From positions 41,871 through 105,870 of the forward strand of contig CAYYIS010000012.1 in assembly GCA_964470965.1 (NCBI GenBank): a stretch of DNA of 64,000 nucleotides, read 5' to 3'. Source of the DNA: CAYYIS01 sp964470965 (GTDB taxonomy: Bacteria; JAAXHH01; JABIQT01). Below the pieces are notes generated by a model. The model did no database searches. It saw only the letters and a list, made by a program, of their open reading frames with translations, and had not been told where the DNA came from. Below, in pieces: positions 18,634-27,854 of the stretch (within the stretch, counting starts at the first letter, position 1; every line of letters starts with the position of its first letter). The translations under genes were made by a program, and so were the position numbers.

Positions 18634-19893
18634 ATGATAATTACCGACATCGAAGTAATTCAACTGCGGGTACCGTATGAGGATCGTATCCGCAAGGCGT
18701 TTTATCACTTCGGTATGACGGAGGAATTGACCCTCTATAAATTCCATACGGATACCGAGCACATAGGTGTGTGTGAAAATGTAGGACCACCTTTTTCCGA
18801 AGATCAGCTTGCCCGGTACGTTGGCACAGATCCCTTTGACCATGTAATGGGCACTGGGCCGTTCAATCTGGATATGGGGTGTTACGACCTAATGGGGAAA
18901 TACCTCGATAAACCATCCTGGCATCTCATGGGTCAGCAGGTTCGGCCCTGGGTGGCTATGGGGTGGTGGATGCCCTCCATGTCCGTGGAGGATTCCGTGG
19001 CAGAGGTCCAGTGGGCCTACGAAAGAGGGTACCGGGGATTAAAATGCAAAGCCAGGGCGTTCTATGACGTCATCGGTCAGACCGAGGCAATCCAGGATGT
19101 GGTAGCGGATGATTTCAGAATAGAATATGATTTTAACGGCGCGCTTATTTCGGTGGACAAGGCGTTGCCGATACTAAAACAATTAGAAGGTTTCCCGGTA
19201 ATAAAAGGGGTTGAGGAACCGATTTTTGCCTCCGATATCACAGGATGGCGACGGCTGCATCAAGCGATCAGGATTCCATTCTATCTTCACGGGGTCAGGG
19301 TACTGTGCCCTCCGGCATCAAGGGAACCGTCCGGCCCCTGGACCGGCCTGAGGGCGGGCGATTTTGACGGGGCGCTCTGTAGTCACGAATCCATTGGCAA
19401 TGCCCTGGCAGCAGCGTGGACGTTCGCGGCAGCCAACACACCGATACTGCTCCAGTATGTCGGCACGGGCATCACGACCGCCTTCGCTTTGCAATTGGGT
19501 GCGGTAATGCCTACGGCCACCCTGCCGGGCGTGACAGCGAGTCATGCTTATGTTGATGATCTCATCTTGGACCACCATCCGGTCCAGCGGGGTTTGATGA
19601 AGGTCCCGGAAGGTCCCGGTCTGGGCATTACACTGGATGAAGAGGCAGTAGAACGTTTTAGTAAGGATCACCACATGACATGGCTCAGACATATCACGGT
19701 CGTCACCCTGCCTGGCGGCGTAGACCATTATTACAGGAGTCTTTCTCAGGCGGAACGACTTATGAAACAGGGCGTGGATGATGCATTCGCACCTGGAATA
19801 ACCTTGCACGAATGGGAGGATGATGGTACGGATCGATTCGACAAATTGTGGCAGAGATTACAAAGAGATGATTGGCCGATTTTCACGGATTAA
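18634..19893 (+). CDS. Mandelate racemase/muconate lactonizing family enzyme, divergent
   Basis: A 419-residue enolase-superfamily protein. The barrel has a K-x-K motif (LKCKA, K137 and K139), which in the muconate-lactonizing subgroup supplies the catalytic base. Metal ligands D166 (YDFN) and E194/E195 (VEEPI) are present. The third carboxylate expected near residue 219 is not obvious; the strand reads FYLHG. The cap motif is also altered (NLDMGCYDLMGKYL). It is 14 bases after the PhyH gene and 13 bases before a second racemase-type gene. It may act on a different step from its neighbours, or have lost standard metal binding. Confidence 0.87.
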   Translation: MIITDIEVIQLRVPYEDRIRKAFYHFGMTEELTLYKFHTDTEHIGVCENVGPPFSEDQLARYVGTDPFDHVMGTGPFNLDMGCYDLMGKYLDKPSWHLMGQQVRPWVAMGWWMPSMSVEDSVAEVQWAYERGYRGLKCKARAFYDVIGQTEAIQDVVADDFRIEYDFNGALISVDKALPILKQLEGFPVIKGVEEPIFASDITGWRRLHQAIRIPFYLHGVRVLCPPASREPSGPWTGLRAGDFDGALCSHESIGNALAAAWTFAAANTPILLQYVGTGITTAFALQLGAVMPTATLPGVTASHAYVDDLILDHHPVQRGLMKVPEGPGLGITLDEEAVERFSKDHHMTWLRHITVVTLPGGVDHYYRSLSQAERLMKQGVDDAFAPGITLHEWEDDGTDRFDKLWQRLQRDDWPIFTD

Positions 19894-19906
19894 CCGGGAG
19901 ATCTGA

Positions 19907-21124
19907 ATGGCGAGAATTAAAGAAATAAAATGCATAAGAACCCGTATCAACGGTACATGGACGATCGTAAAGGTGATCACTGACCAGCCCGGGTTGTACG
20001 GTATCGGCTCGGCCAGCGACCATTACCATCCAGAGGCGGTAATAGAGGTGATAGACCACCTTATTGCCCCCCGTTTAATCGGTCGTGAGGTGTCGCAGAT
20101 CGAGAACATCTGGCAGTCCATGTACTCCGTGGGATACTGGCGGAACGGGGCGATAACCAATACCGCTCTCGGCGGTATAGATGTGGCGTTGTGGGACATA
20201 AAAGGCAAGGAAGCCGGCATGCCGGTCTACGAGCTGCTCGGCGGCGCCTGCCGTGCCGCCGTGCCCTGTTATGCCCATGCGGGGGGGCATGACATCGATA
20301 CTCTGGAGGAGGAGATCCGAAGATATATCCAGGAAGGGTATCCGGTCGTAAGGTGCCAGCTGGGGGGGTACGGCGGTGGCGGCTTCATCCCAGCGGAGAA
20401 GGCCATCCGTCCCCAAAATGCATGGGGAAACGCCAGTACTTTCGATGATGAATCATATGTTCGTAAGATTCCGGAGATGTTCGAAGAATTGAGGAGAAGA
20501 CTCGGACCGGAACCTAAGCTGACGCACGATGTGCATGAACACCTGAGACCCCAATCCGCCGTTACCCTTTCCAAGCGCCTTGAACCCTATGACCTTTTCT
20601 TCCTTGAGGACGTGCTGCCGCCCGAACAGATTGCATGGTTCCGGCTCATACGGGAACAGTGCACAACCCCGCAGGCCATGGGAGAATTGTTTGTCAACCC
20701 GCATGAGTGGATGCCCCTGATCACAGATCGTCTGGTCGATTACATCCGCGTGAGAGTCTCCAAAGCGGGCGGCATAACACCGTGCCGGAAAATCGTAGCC
20801 CTTTGTGAGGCATTCGGCATTAACACAGCGTGGCAAGAAGGGGGCGACAACGACCCCGTGAATCAGATGGCTGCGGTTCATCTTGATATGTCCAGCTGGT
20901 GTTTCGGTATTCAGGAAGAAAATCATTTCAGGGACCAGGAATACGAGGCGTTCCCTGGCCACGCTCGCCTCGAAGGAGGCCACTTGTATACCGATGATGC
21001 GCCAGGCCTGGGTATCGACATTGACGAAGAGAAAGCGGCCGATCTGTGCGATATGGATGAGTTTGCCGTTCCGCGGCCGGCCGCGGAGGACAGGAGGGCA
21101 GACGGCACGGTGGTCCGTCCGTAA
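19907..21124 (+). CDS. Mannonate dehydratase-type (ManD/RspA-like) enolase-superfamily enzyme
   Basis: A 405-residue enzyme that matches the ManD/RspA subgroup, which dehydrates acid sugars such as D-mannonate or D-gluconate, or has lost that activity. It has the cap hallmark ALGGIDVALWDIKGK, the metal ligands in HDVHEHL (D208, with H210), FFLEDVLPP (E234) and MGELF (E260), and the subgroup motif TAWQEGGDNDPVNQ, where the usual residue before the glycines is histidine. It ends the six-gene plus-strand run. A ribosome-binding site GGGAG precedes the ATG by eight bases. Confidence 0.92.
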   Translation: MARIKEIKCIRTRINGTWTIVKVITDQPGLYGIGSASDHYHPEAVIEVIDHLIAPRLIGREVSQIENIWQSMYSVGYWRNGAITNTALGGIDVALWDIKGKEAGMPVYELLGGACRAAVPCYAHAGGHDIDTLEEEIRRYIQEGYPVVRCQLGGYGGGGFIPAEKAIRPQNAWGNASTFDDESYVRKIPEMFEELRRRLGPEPKLTHDVHEHLRPQSAVTLSKRLEPYDLFFLEDVLPPEQIAWFRLIREQCTTPQAMGELFVNPHEWMPLITDRLVDYIRVRVSKAGGITPCRKIVALCEAFGINTAWQEGGDNDPVNQMAAVHLDMSSWCFGIQEENHFRDQEYEAFPGHARLEGGHLYTDDAPGLGIDIDEEKAADLCDMDEFAVPRPAAEDRRADGTVVRP

Positions 21125-21132
21125 CAATGTGC

Positions 21133-21939
21133 CTATGGTTTAGTGTTCGAATTCACAGGCGGTTCATCGTTCTTCAGAAATCGTTCAACCGTGTTGTGAG
21201 TGGCGGGGCTGGTTCGGAAATCCGCGATCCAGGGCTCCCGGAAATATGCTTGCTTTTCCCTTGGCAGGCCTGCGATCACTTCAGGCGGTGTTTTTAGCCT
21301 GTGCCAATGTGTCGCAAGGTGTGAATAAGCATTCAGAACGGCAACGCGGGGGGTATCTTTCTGCCATATCGGCCCGGCGTGGCACAGGTTTTCCGTGAAA
21401 AACACGGCGCTTCCCGCGGGGCAGGCGTAACTCATCAGAAACGGGCTGCGTTTCCCCGGTTCCAGCGACATGTGGTCCGGATGCATGGGAAAATTGGATT
21501 TATGGCTTCCGGCAATAAAGTGGGTGGACTGATCATCCATGGCGATATCGGTTAATTCAATAATCACCCGTACCATACCGGCGTAAATCTTCTCACCCTG
21601 CGTCCTGTAACCAAATATTGGATTCCATTGTACGGGACCGCCGCCATGCAGGTCACCGTGGGCGTCGCCTTTATTGCGCCAGATACATGAACAGTTCTCC
21701 AAGCGTATATCAGGTCCGATTAATTCTTCCAACACCTCTACAACTTCGGGATGGTTTATCAAGATGCTTGAAGGACCACCCGGTACGTCCCGGTGTTCCA
21801 AGGGTAGTGAATTTGGATCATGTTTTATCAGGTCGATTTGTGCCACGATTTCATTGACTTCTTTTTGACTGAGGATCGCCGGTCTTACCAGAAACCCTGA
21901 TAGGTCAAAACGGAATTTTTCTTCGTCTGTCATCGGCAT
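21133..21939 (-). CDS. Phytanoyl-CoA dioxygenase (PhyH) family protein
   Basis: A 268-residue Fe(II)/2-oxoglutarate oxygenase. The H-x-D pair is in DAHGDLHGGG, and the distal iron histidine should be the one in TENLCHAGPIW, followed by RVAVLNAYSHL. The start at 21939 is chosen over a GTG at 21966 because AAAGGA lies seven bases upstream. It converges on the last racemase-family gene with only 8 bases between stops, so it is transcribed separately from the uptake cluster although it may share its substrate pool. The protein is complete. Confidence 0.88.
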   Translation of the reverse strand: MPMTDEEKFRFDLSGFLVRPAILSQKEVNEIVAQIDLIKHDPNSLPLEHRDVPGGPSSILINHPEVVEVLEELIGPDIRLENCSCIWRNKGDAHGDLHGGGPVQWNPIFGYRTQGEKIYAGMVRVIIELTDIAMDDQSTHFIAGSHKSNFPMHPDHMSLEPGKRSPFLMSYACPAGSAVFFTENLCHAGPIWQKDTPRVAVLNAYSHLATHWHRLKTPPEVIAGLPREKQAYFREPWIADFRTSPATHNTVERFLKNDEPPVNSNTKP

Positions 21940-22087
21940 TGCCGTTTCCTTTCTCTCTGATTTCACGATTGACTTTACTATATTCTATTTGTGGAAGGTA
22001 AACAAAAAGCAAGGGTTTATTGCACCACCACATCCATGATTGACACGGTGTTATTGGAATCGAACGCAAATTTTGACTAGGACTGCC

Positions 22088-23044
22088 ATGACAGGTAAAC
22101 AATTAAGGGCTGCTATAGTTGGTTGCGGGGCCCGGGGCTGTAATCATGTCGAATCGTTGAAGAATTCAAACGATGTCGTTTTTGCGGCGGCATGCGATCC
22201 GGACCGGGGACTTCTGAAGCGGGTATGCGACAAGTATGACATACCCGGACGGTTTAAAACCGTTGAAGAGATGTTAAACAGGTGTGAAATCGATCTCGCC
22301 TTCGTGGCGACGCCCGCTCACCTTAACGCAAAATCTTCTTTAGCGTTGCTGCACGCCGGCATCCACACTTTGATGGAGAAACCACCGGGCCTGAATGCGG
22401 CCGAGACTCGGCAACTAAAAGCGGCAGCGGATAAATCCGGCGCAAAGTGCATGGTTGGGTGGAATCGGAGGTTTCATCCCCTGATCGTTAAGGCCAGGGA
22501 AATGATTGAGGCAAGAGGTCCGATCGTTCAGATTGTAGCGCAATTTCACAAGAGCATGCAACGAATGGATAACGGTAGATGGCCCGATTATATGATGGAT
22601 AACTTGTTAGTGGAGACTCCGATACATGCGCTGGACCTATGCAGGTCACTCGCCGCTTCGGAGGTTGCGGCTGTGCATCCAGTCGCCAGGAGGGTGTTTT
22701 CGAAGTTCATCGATGTTTATGCAGCGCTCCTCATTTTTGATAATGGTTGCGTGGCCCAGTTTACGGCTAACTACACGACGGATGCCAGACTCGAACGGTA
22801 TGAAATCCACGGAAATGGAATATCGGCTTATCTTGAAGGAATTAAAGAGGGAACCATTGTGTGTGACGGTGGGCGGTTTAGCCTGGATGGTACAGCTGAC
22901 GGGGGCGGCACATCCGAACAGAACCAGTTTTTTATTGGCTGCATAAAAGACGATTTACCGATTTGTCTTCCGGCAGCTGACCTCGATGAGGCCGTAAAAA
23001 CCATGGGGCTGGCTGATAAAATACGGGAAGGCCTGGTGCCTTGA
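22088..23044 (+). CDS. Gfo/Idh/MocA family oxidoreductase
   Basis: A 318-residue NAD(P)-dependent oxidoreductase. The dinucleotide loop is AIVGCGARG near residue 10; the family's E-K-P motif is present as MEKPPGLN, and the substrate-side signature is GWNRRFHP. Such enzymes oxidise or reduce sugars, inositols or acid-sugar derivatives, which fits the racemase and oxygenase genes beside it. The frame opens at 22040, but the ATG at 22088 puts the Rossmann loop at the usual distance. It is divergent from the preceding PhyH gene and convergent with dnaE2. Confidence 0.9.
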   Translation: MTGKQLRAAIVGCGARGCNHVESLKNSNDVVFAAACDPDRGLLKRVCDKYDIPGRFKTVEEMLNRCEIDLAFVATPAHLNAKSSLALLHAGIHTLMEKPPGLNAAETRQLKAAADKSGAKCMVGWNRRFHPLIVKAREMIEARGPIVQIVAQFHKSMQRMDNGRWPDYMMDNLLVETPIHALDLCRSLAASEVAAVHPVARRVFSKFIDVYAALLIFDNGCVAQFTANYTTDARLERYEIHGNGISAYLEGIKEGTIVCDGGRFSLDGTADGGGTSEQNQFFIGCIKDDLPICLPAADLDEAVKTMGLADKIREGLVP

Positions 23045-23223
23045 TAAAATCGGGTTAACCGCTGCAGCGGACTGGATTGGATCGTTGCACCGTGCCGGAT
23101 GTTATACTGTAAACTTATGGGAAATACAGATTGTCCCGCCGTGATGCGTGTCCGGGGTACAGACGGTTTTGACGTCCGGGCGTGGAAAATCGTTTTTGAG
23201 ATTCCCAGTTCCCTCGTTTACGA

Positions 23224-26200
23224 TCAGGCAGATTTCTTATCCGTATCGTTTTCATCTATCTCTATGGTACGAACCCAACGATCCCTGCCTCCTGCCTGTC
23301 CAGGAAAGCCGGCATATCCTCCCAGCATCCCTTTCAGCCCCCAGACCTGCGACACCACGAGACCCCTCCAGTGGCCCGCTGCCTGCAGCACGCCCCGGAC
23401 GGTCAAGGCGGGCAGCGTCAGGAGATGTTCATGGCTCTCCTGTGTCGGCGGCGAGAGTACACACTGGATAAACCCTGTTTCATCCTCTAAAGTCATAAAC
23501 ATCATGCCTTTGGCCGTCGGGGGGCGTTGCCGCATGATAACGATGCCGGACAGCAGGACGACCGTTTCGTCGCTCGTGTCATCTATGGGGACAAGGTGCC
23601 GGCATGTGCCTATCGAAAGGATACCGAACTCTTTCAACGCTCTCCGAACGAGTGACAGGGGGTGGATGCGTCCTGAATGGTGTGTCTGGTAATCCCATGT
23701 TAATCGCTCCGCAGCCGTGAGGTCGGGGATAACCGGCATATCTGGCGGCATGACGACAGGGAGGTCAAACAATTCCGGTCTTCCGGAATCTCCGGAACCG
23801 CCGATCCGTGTAGCCAGAACGCCCACTTCCCAGAGCGCACCTCGGCTGCTGATGGCAATACTGTCCAGAGTGCCTGATTTTGCGAGTTTGTCCAGGGTGG
23901 AACGGGGTATTTCAACGCGCCTGTAAAGGTCCTCTACCGTTCGGTATTCCCCCTTCAACCTTTCCCAGACGATAGACCGTGACACCTCGGCCGATATCTC
24001 ATCGACAGATGTCAGCGGCTTATTAATCGATAGCCACTTGTCGGATGACGGCAGGAGACTGTACCGGGTCATTGATCTATTAATATCGGGTATAATGATC
24101 GCAACACCGGCCCGGCGTGCCTCCTGCTCAAGGGTCATAAGGCCGTACATGCCGGGCCGGTGATGCATGACAGCGGCCATGTAGGCATCCGGATGATATA
24201 GCCTCATCCAGGCGGACTGGTAGACGATCCTGGCAAATGCGGCGGCGTGACTGCGGCAGAAACCATATCCGACAAACTTGGATACTTTGTCGAACACACT
24301 GTTTGCTATATCCTGTGAAACGCCTCTCTCCATGGCGCCCTCGACAAATTTCCCCCTCATGGATTCCATTTCTTCCGGATTTCTATATTTAGACATCAGG
24401 GACCTGAAATCATCGGCTTCCGGCAGAGACATACCTGCGAACCGGTGGGCCACCTCGAGAACCTGTTCCTGGAATAGGATGATGCCGTACGTGTCTTTCA
24501 GAGTGGGTATAAGGTCCGGATGTTCGTATATTATCGGTTCCTGGCCTTTACGCCGACGTATGAATGGATGGACCATGCCACCCTGCAGGGGCCCCGGCCT
24601 GAAGAGGGCTATTTCTGCGGTCAGGTCATCAAACGTCCTGGGCTGATTGACGGCTAGCAGGTGTATCTGCCCTTGTGATTCGATTTGGAAAAGCCCTACG
24701 GTACTGCCGGTACATATCATATCGTATACCGCCTTGTCGTCCAGGGGCAGTCTGTCAATATCGATGGGTTTTTCTACATCCTGCCTGTTGACAAGCTCCA
24801 CGGACTCGCTCAACGTGGCAAGCATTCGAAGTCCGAGCACGTCCAGTTTAACCAGTCCAAGTGCTTCCACATCGTGCTTATCGAACTGCACCATTTTTAC
24901 GCCGTTCGCGGAAATTTGAACCGGAGAAAAGAATCTGAGCGGTTTACGGCAAAGGACCATGCCCCCCACGTGAAGGCCGAGATGGCGGGGGCAGTCGGAC
25001 AGGCTTTCTACGAGTGCCAATAACTTTTCGAAGAGGGGGGATTCTCCGAGAATACGAACCAGATGTTCTCTATAGGTCCGAACGGCCGATGCACTTCTTC
25101 CCGGAATGGCACGGGTAAGCTTGTCAACAACATCGAGTGGCCATCCGAGTGTTTTCGCCACATCTTTAATAGCCATGCGAAGTTGATAGGTCACGACCGT
25201 GGCGGTCATGGCGGTATGTTCGATGCCGAAGCGATTTTCCATCCATTCTATGACCTCATCGCGCCTTTCACTGTCAAAATCGATATCGATATCAGGAGTA
25301 CCCTTGCGGCCGCTGTGAAGAAACCGTTCGAACAGCAGGTGATGTGCGATGGGGTCCACGCCCGTGATCCCCAATAGAAACGCTATGATACTGTTGGCGG
25401 CCGACCCACGGCCGGAACATCGTATTCCCCGGCTTCTCGCTTCGACTACGACCTCCCTGACTACCAGAAAAAACTCTTCCAGGTGGAGCGAAGTGATGAC
25501 ACCGAATTCTTTGTTGTACTGTGCCACCGCCCTGTCCTGCTGCGACTCCGGGTACACGTTCAGAAGGGCATCGCAGCAGAGTTTGTTGAGATAAGCCCTG
25601 GGTGACATGCCTTTCGGTAATATCGCCGCCGGGGGCGTTATGAATTCCGGAACCAGTTCCACATTACACGATTCGGCTATGCGGATGCTGTTATCGAATG
25701 CCTCACCGTAAGGTATCAGCCGAAATAGTTGCGCCTCGTTTTTTATGTAGGCCTCGGCGTTGATCGGCCGTTCGGCATGAGGTTCATGGATTTTGATGCC
25801 GAGCCGGATGCATGTGAGCAAATCGTAACGAATATAATCCGTAGGATGAGCATACCGCACATCGTTCGTTGCCACTACCGGAAGCTCCATCTCTTTTGCC
25901 AGGCCATATAAGACGTTTACCATGTCTCGATCGTCGAATGATATGTTATTAACAAGTTCCACGTAGAGTTTCCCCGGAAATACAGCAGCCAGGCGAGTAA
26001 GCCATCGCTGGGCGACGGCGCGTTTTTTATTTCGCATTGTGCGGTACAGCGCGCTCTCCCGCCCACCTGATAGACAAATCAGGTCTGTGTTTCCCGTCAT
26101 GTCTTCGAGGGATATCGAAGGGTGCTCCCTGCTGCCCTGGTGGGCTCTTGTGAGAAGGTCACACAGGCAGGCATACCCATCGTTCGTTTGAGCCAGGAGA

Positions 26201-26421
26201 ACGATGGGATATCCCTCTACGATCATCTCCGAACCGACGATGCCGCGGATGCCTTCTTCCTTACATATCTTCAGAAAACGGATCGCTCCGTAAACGCCGT
26301 TTGCATCCGTAATTCCCAGATATCTGAAGTTGTGTTTCTTGGCGGCGGCAATAAGCTCTGCTGGTGAGGAGCCGCCCCCCAGGAACGAGAAGTGACTTCG
26401 AACGTGCAAGTGCGCGAACAT
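23224..26421 (-). CDS. dnaE2: Error-prone DNA polymerase (DnaE2/ImuC)
   Basis: A 1065-residue C-family DNA polymerase, the typical length of DnaE2 and shorter than replicative DnaE. The N-terminal PHP domain begins FAHLHVRSHFSFLGG. GRGSAANS is at 337-344 and the catalytic aspartates in PDIDIDFD at 376-383. A helix-hairpin-helix region and a C-terminal OB domain (LSGIVIMRQRPPTAKGMMFMTLED) complete it. It is the third gene of a minus-strand operon, 6 bases after the DUF6504 gene. In organisms that have it, DnaE2 carries out mutagenic bypass of damage with ImuB. The identity as DnaE2 rests on length and on this neighbourhood. Confidence 0.96.
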   Translation of the reverse strand: MFAHLHVRSHFSFLGGGSSPAELIAAAKKHNFRYLGITDANGVYGAIRFLKICKEEGIRGIVGSEMIVEGYPIVLLAQTNDGYACLCDLLTRAHQGSREHPSISLEDMTGNTDLICLSGGRESALYRTMRNKKRAVAQRWLTRLAAVFPGKLYVELVNNISFDDRDMVNVLYGLAKEMELPVVATNDVRYAHPTDYIRYDLLTCIRLGIKIHEPHAERPINAEAYIKNEAQLFRLIPYGEAFDNSIRIAESCNVELVPEFITPPAAILPKGMSPRAYLNKLCCDALLNVYPESQQDRAVAQYNKEFGVITSLHLEEFFLVVREVVVEARSRGIRCSGRGSAANSIIAFLLGITGVDPIAHHLLFERFLHSGRKGTPDIDIDFDSERRDEVIEWMENRFGIEHTAMTATVVTYQLRMAIKDVAKTLGWPLDVVDKLTRAIPGRSASAVRTYREHLVRILGESPLFEKLLALVESLSDCPRHLGLHVGGMVLCRKPLRFFSPVQISANGVKMVQFDKHDVEALGLVKLDVLGLRMLATLSESVELVNRQDVEKPIDIDRLPLDDKAVYDMICTGSTVGLFQIESQGQIHLLAVNQPRTFDDLTAEIALFRPGPLQGGMVHPFIRRRKGQEPIIYEHPDLIPTLKDTYGIILFQEQVLEVAHRFAGMSLPEADDFRSLMSKYRNPEEMESMRGKFVEGAMERGVSQDIANSVFDKVSKFVGYGFCRSHAAAFARIVYQSAWMRLYHPDAYMAAVMHHRPGMYGLMTLEQEARRAGVAIIIPDINRSMTRYSLLPSSDKWLSINKPLTSVDEISAEVSRSIVWERLKGEYRTVEDLYRRVEIPRSTLDKLAKSGTLDSIAISSRGALWEVGVLATRIGGSGDSGRPELFDLPVVMPPDMPVIPDLTAAERLTWDYQTHHSGRIHPLSLVRRALKEFGILSIGTCRHLVPIDDTSDETVVLLSGIVIMRQRPPTAKGMMFMTLEDETGFIQCVLSPPTQESHEHLLTLPALTVRGVLQAAGHWRGLVVSQVWGLKGMLGGYAGFPGQAGGRDRWVRTIEIDENDTDKKSA

Positions 26422-26427
26422 ACCGGT

Positions 26428-26661
26428 TCAATCCCATATCTTAGAGAGAATCCACTCGTTCTCTCTGCAGAATATTTCCATCATGCCGCGGTCTGTTTCC
26501 AGCCGCATGTAAAGACGCCGTTCCTCGTTCACCCACCACTTGCCCTGAATTACCCAGTAGTTCATCAAGCGTTTGACATGATAAACCGAGTGTCCTCTTT
26601 TTATAAGCGTCGGAGTGTTATTTCTTGTCCAGACCCGGATGGGCTCTTCCAATACCCTCAT
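26428..26661 (-). CDS. DUF6504-like small protein of the mutagenesis operon
   Basis: A 77-residue protein rich in tryptophan and arginine (EPIRVWTRNNTP, WVIQGKWW, RRLYMRLET). It matches, by eye, the small DUF6504 proteins often encoded between imuB-type and dnaE2 genes in bacteria. The start is 7 bases after the imuB stop with AGGTGA overlapping that stop, and dnaE2 begins 6 bases after its own stop, so it belongs to the operon. No biochemical function is known to me. A role in the translesion complex is inferred from position only. Confidence 0.8.
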   Translation of the reverse strand: MRVLEEPIRVWTRNNTPTLIKRGHSVYHVKRLMNYWVIQGKWWVNEERRLYMRLETDRGMMEIFCRENEWILSKIWD

Positions 26662-26668
26662 GGTTACG

Positions 26669-27817
26669 TCACCTGGCGGGAATCAACTTCCATTCATCCT
26701 CCGGGAAAAACGCCGTGTCATGGACGATTACGGGTTTCATGAGCCGGCCGGGGAAGCGCCGGTTCATCTGTTCGATGAATGCGTCGATACTGCCGTTCTG
26801 GAAAAAAAGAGTCTCCTGTTTCGATTTTACGGTTATCAGGCCGCCAAAGATCAGTACGACCTCTTTGACGAACATATCCGACGAGACCATTTTTTTCAGG
26901 GTCATTACCGCAAGGTGTGAAAGTACATCCGTCTTGTTCGTAGGCTCCGGGAGGATGCGCCCTCCAGAGATCCAAGGTCTCTTTTCCTGCTTCAAAATAA
27001 TTTCTATACGGCTTGGTTTTTCACCGGCAAATTCTACCGAGGCATCCGCGACCAGCTGCTCCAGCGCTCCCGCGATGGAATCCGGTTCGGAAACAGGCCA
27101 CTCGAAATCATACGATCTTTCGATATCGCGCCATTGGAAAAATGGTATGGTGTTCTCTTTGTTCGGGGGATGAAGAAAGGAGTACAGGCGTTCTCCCGAA
27201 GAACCGAACTGTGCCTGGAGGTGGCGCCTGCGAAGCTGGTAGACACTCCATGCGGACCGGAAACCAAACAACAAGAGCCTTTCGATTACGTCATCACCGA
27301 AGTCGAAAATATCAAGTTTCTGAAACCACTCCGTTCGGGTAGTCTTCAGAAACGGAACGATATCGGTACCGGGTACGGAAAACACCTTCCCCTCCTCACA
27401 GCGGACAGCGGCAAGCATTGCGATGCGCTTCTCGTCAGAGACACCGATACTGGCCTGCAGCCTGGCGGCTATATCTTGCAGTTCTTCAAATGATACCTCT
27501 GACAGAAGAAGCCAGGCTGTGTCGTTTACCGGGTTTGGTAAGGATGCGATCCGCGGTGTGAAGGTATAGAGATACCTCATGACGGCCTCTTCTGTCACGA
27601 AATCCATGTGGGGTTCCCACGCAATGATTCTTGCTTTCGGATCAAGCGCCCTGGCCCGGTCGACCGTGTCTCCCCTTTTAACACCCAACGCACTGATACA
27701 ATGGTTCATCGATACAATGCAGTTCTTAAAAGCCACGTATAACGGTCCTGGTACCTTGAAGTGCCGGACCGCCGCCCAGGCTCTGAAATTTGGTATACGG
27801 ATGCAGGCTATCCCCAT
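26669..27817 (-). CDS. imuB: Y-family polymerase-like accessory protein (ImuB)
   Basis: A 382-residue protein related to Y-family polymerases but without their catalytic carboxylates. The N-terminal strand that normally carries an aspartate (D-x-D-A-F-Y) reads ACIRIPNFRAW, and the usual S-x-D-E segment reads IASLPNPVNDTAW. This is how ImuB looks: an inactive polymerase that recruits DnaE2. It is shorter than many ImuB proteins (about 500 residues). The frame is open up to 27955, but the promoter and operator found at 27855-27883 rule out those starts; the ATG at 27817 has AAAGG just upstream. ImuA and LexA genes are not in the window. Confidence 0.88.
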   Translation of the reverse strand: MGIACIRIPNFRAWAAVRHFKVPGPLYVAFKNCIVSMNHCISALGVKRGDTVDRARALDPKARIIAWEPHMDFVTEEAVMRYLYTFTPRIASLPNPVNDTAWLLLSEVSFEELQDIAARLQASIGVSDEKRIAMLAAVRCEEGKVFSVPGTDIVPFLKTTRTEWFQKLDIFDFGDDVIERLLLFGFRSAWSVYQLRRRHLQAQFGSSGERLYSFLHPPNKENTIPFFQWRDIERSYDFEWPVSEPDSIAGALEQLVADASVEFAGEKPSRIEIILKQEKRPWISGGRILPEPTNKTDVLSHLAVMTLKKMVSSDMFVKEVVLIFGGLITVKSKQETLFFQNGSIDAFIEQMNRRFPGRLMKPVIVHDTAFFPEDEWKLIPAR

Positions 27818-27854
27818 AGTACCTTTCCCCGAGGGAGTAATAGTCAACCCATAA

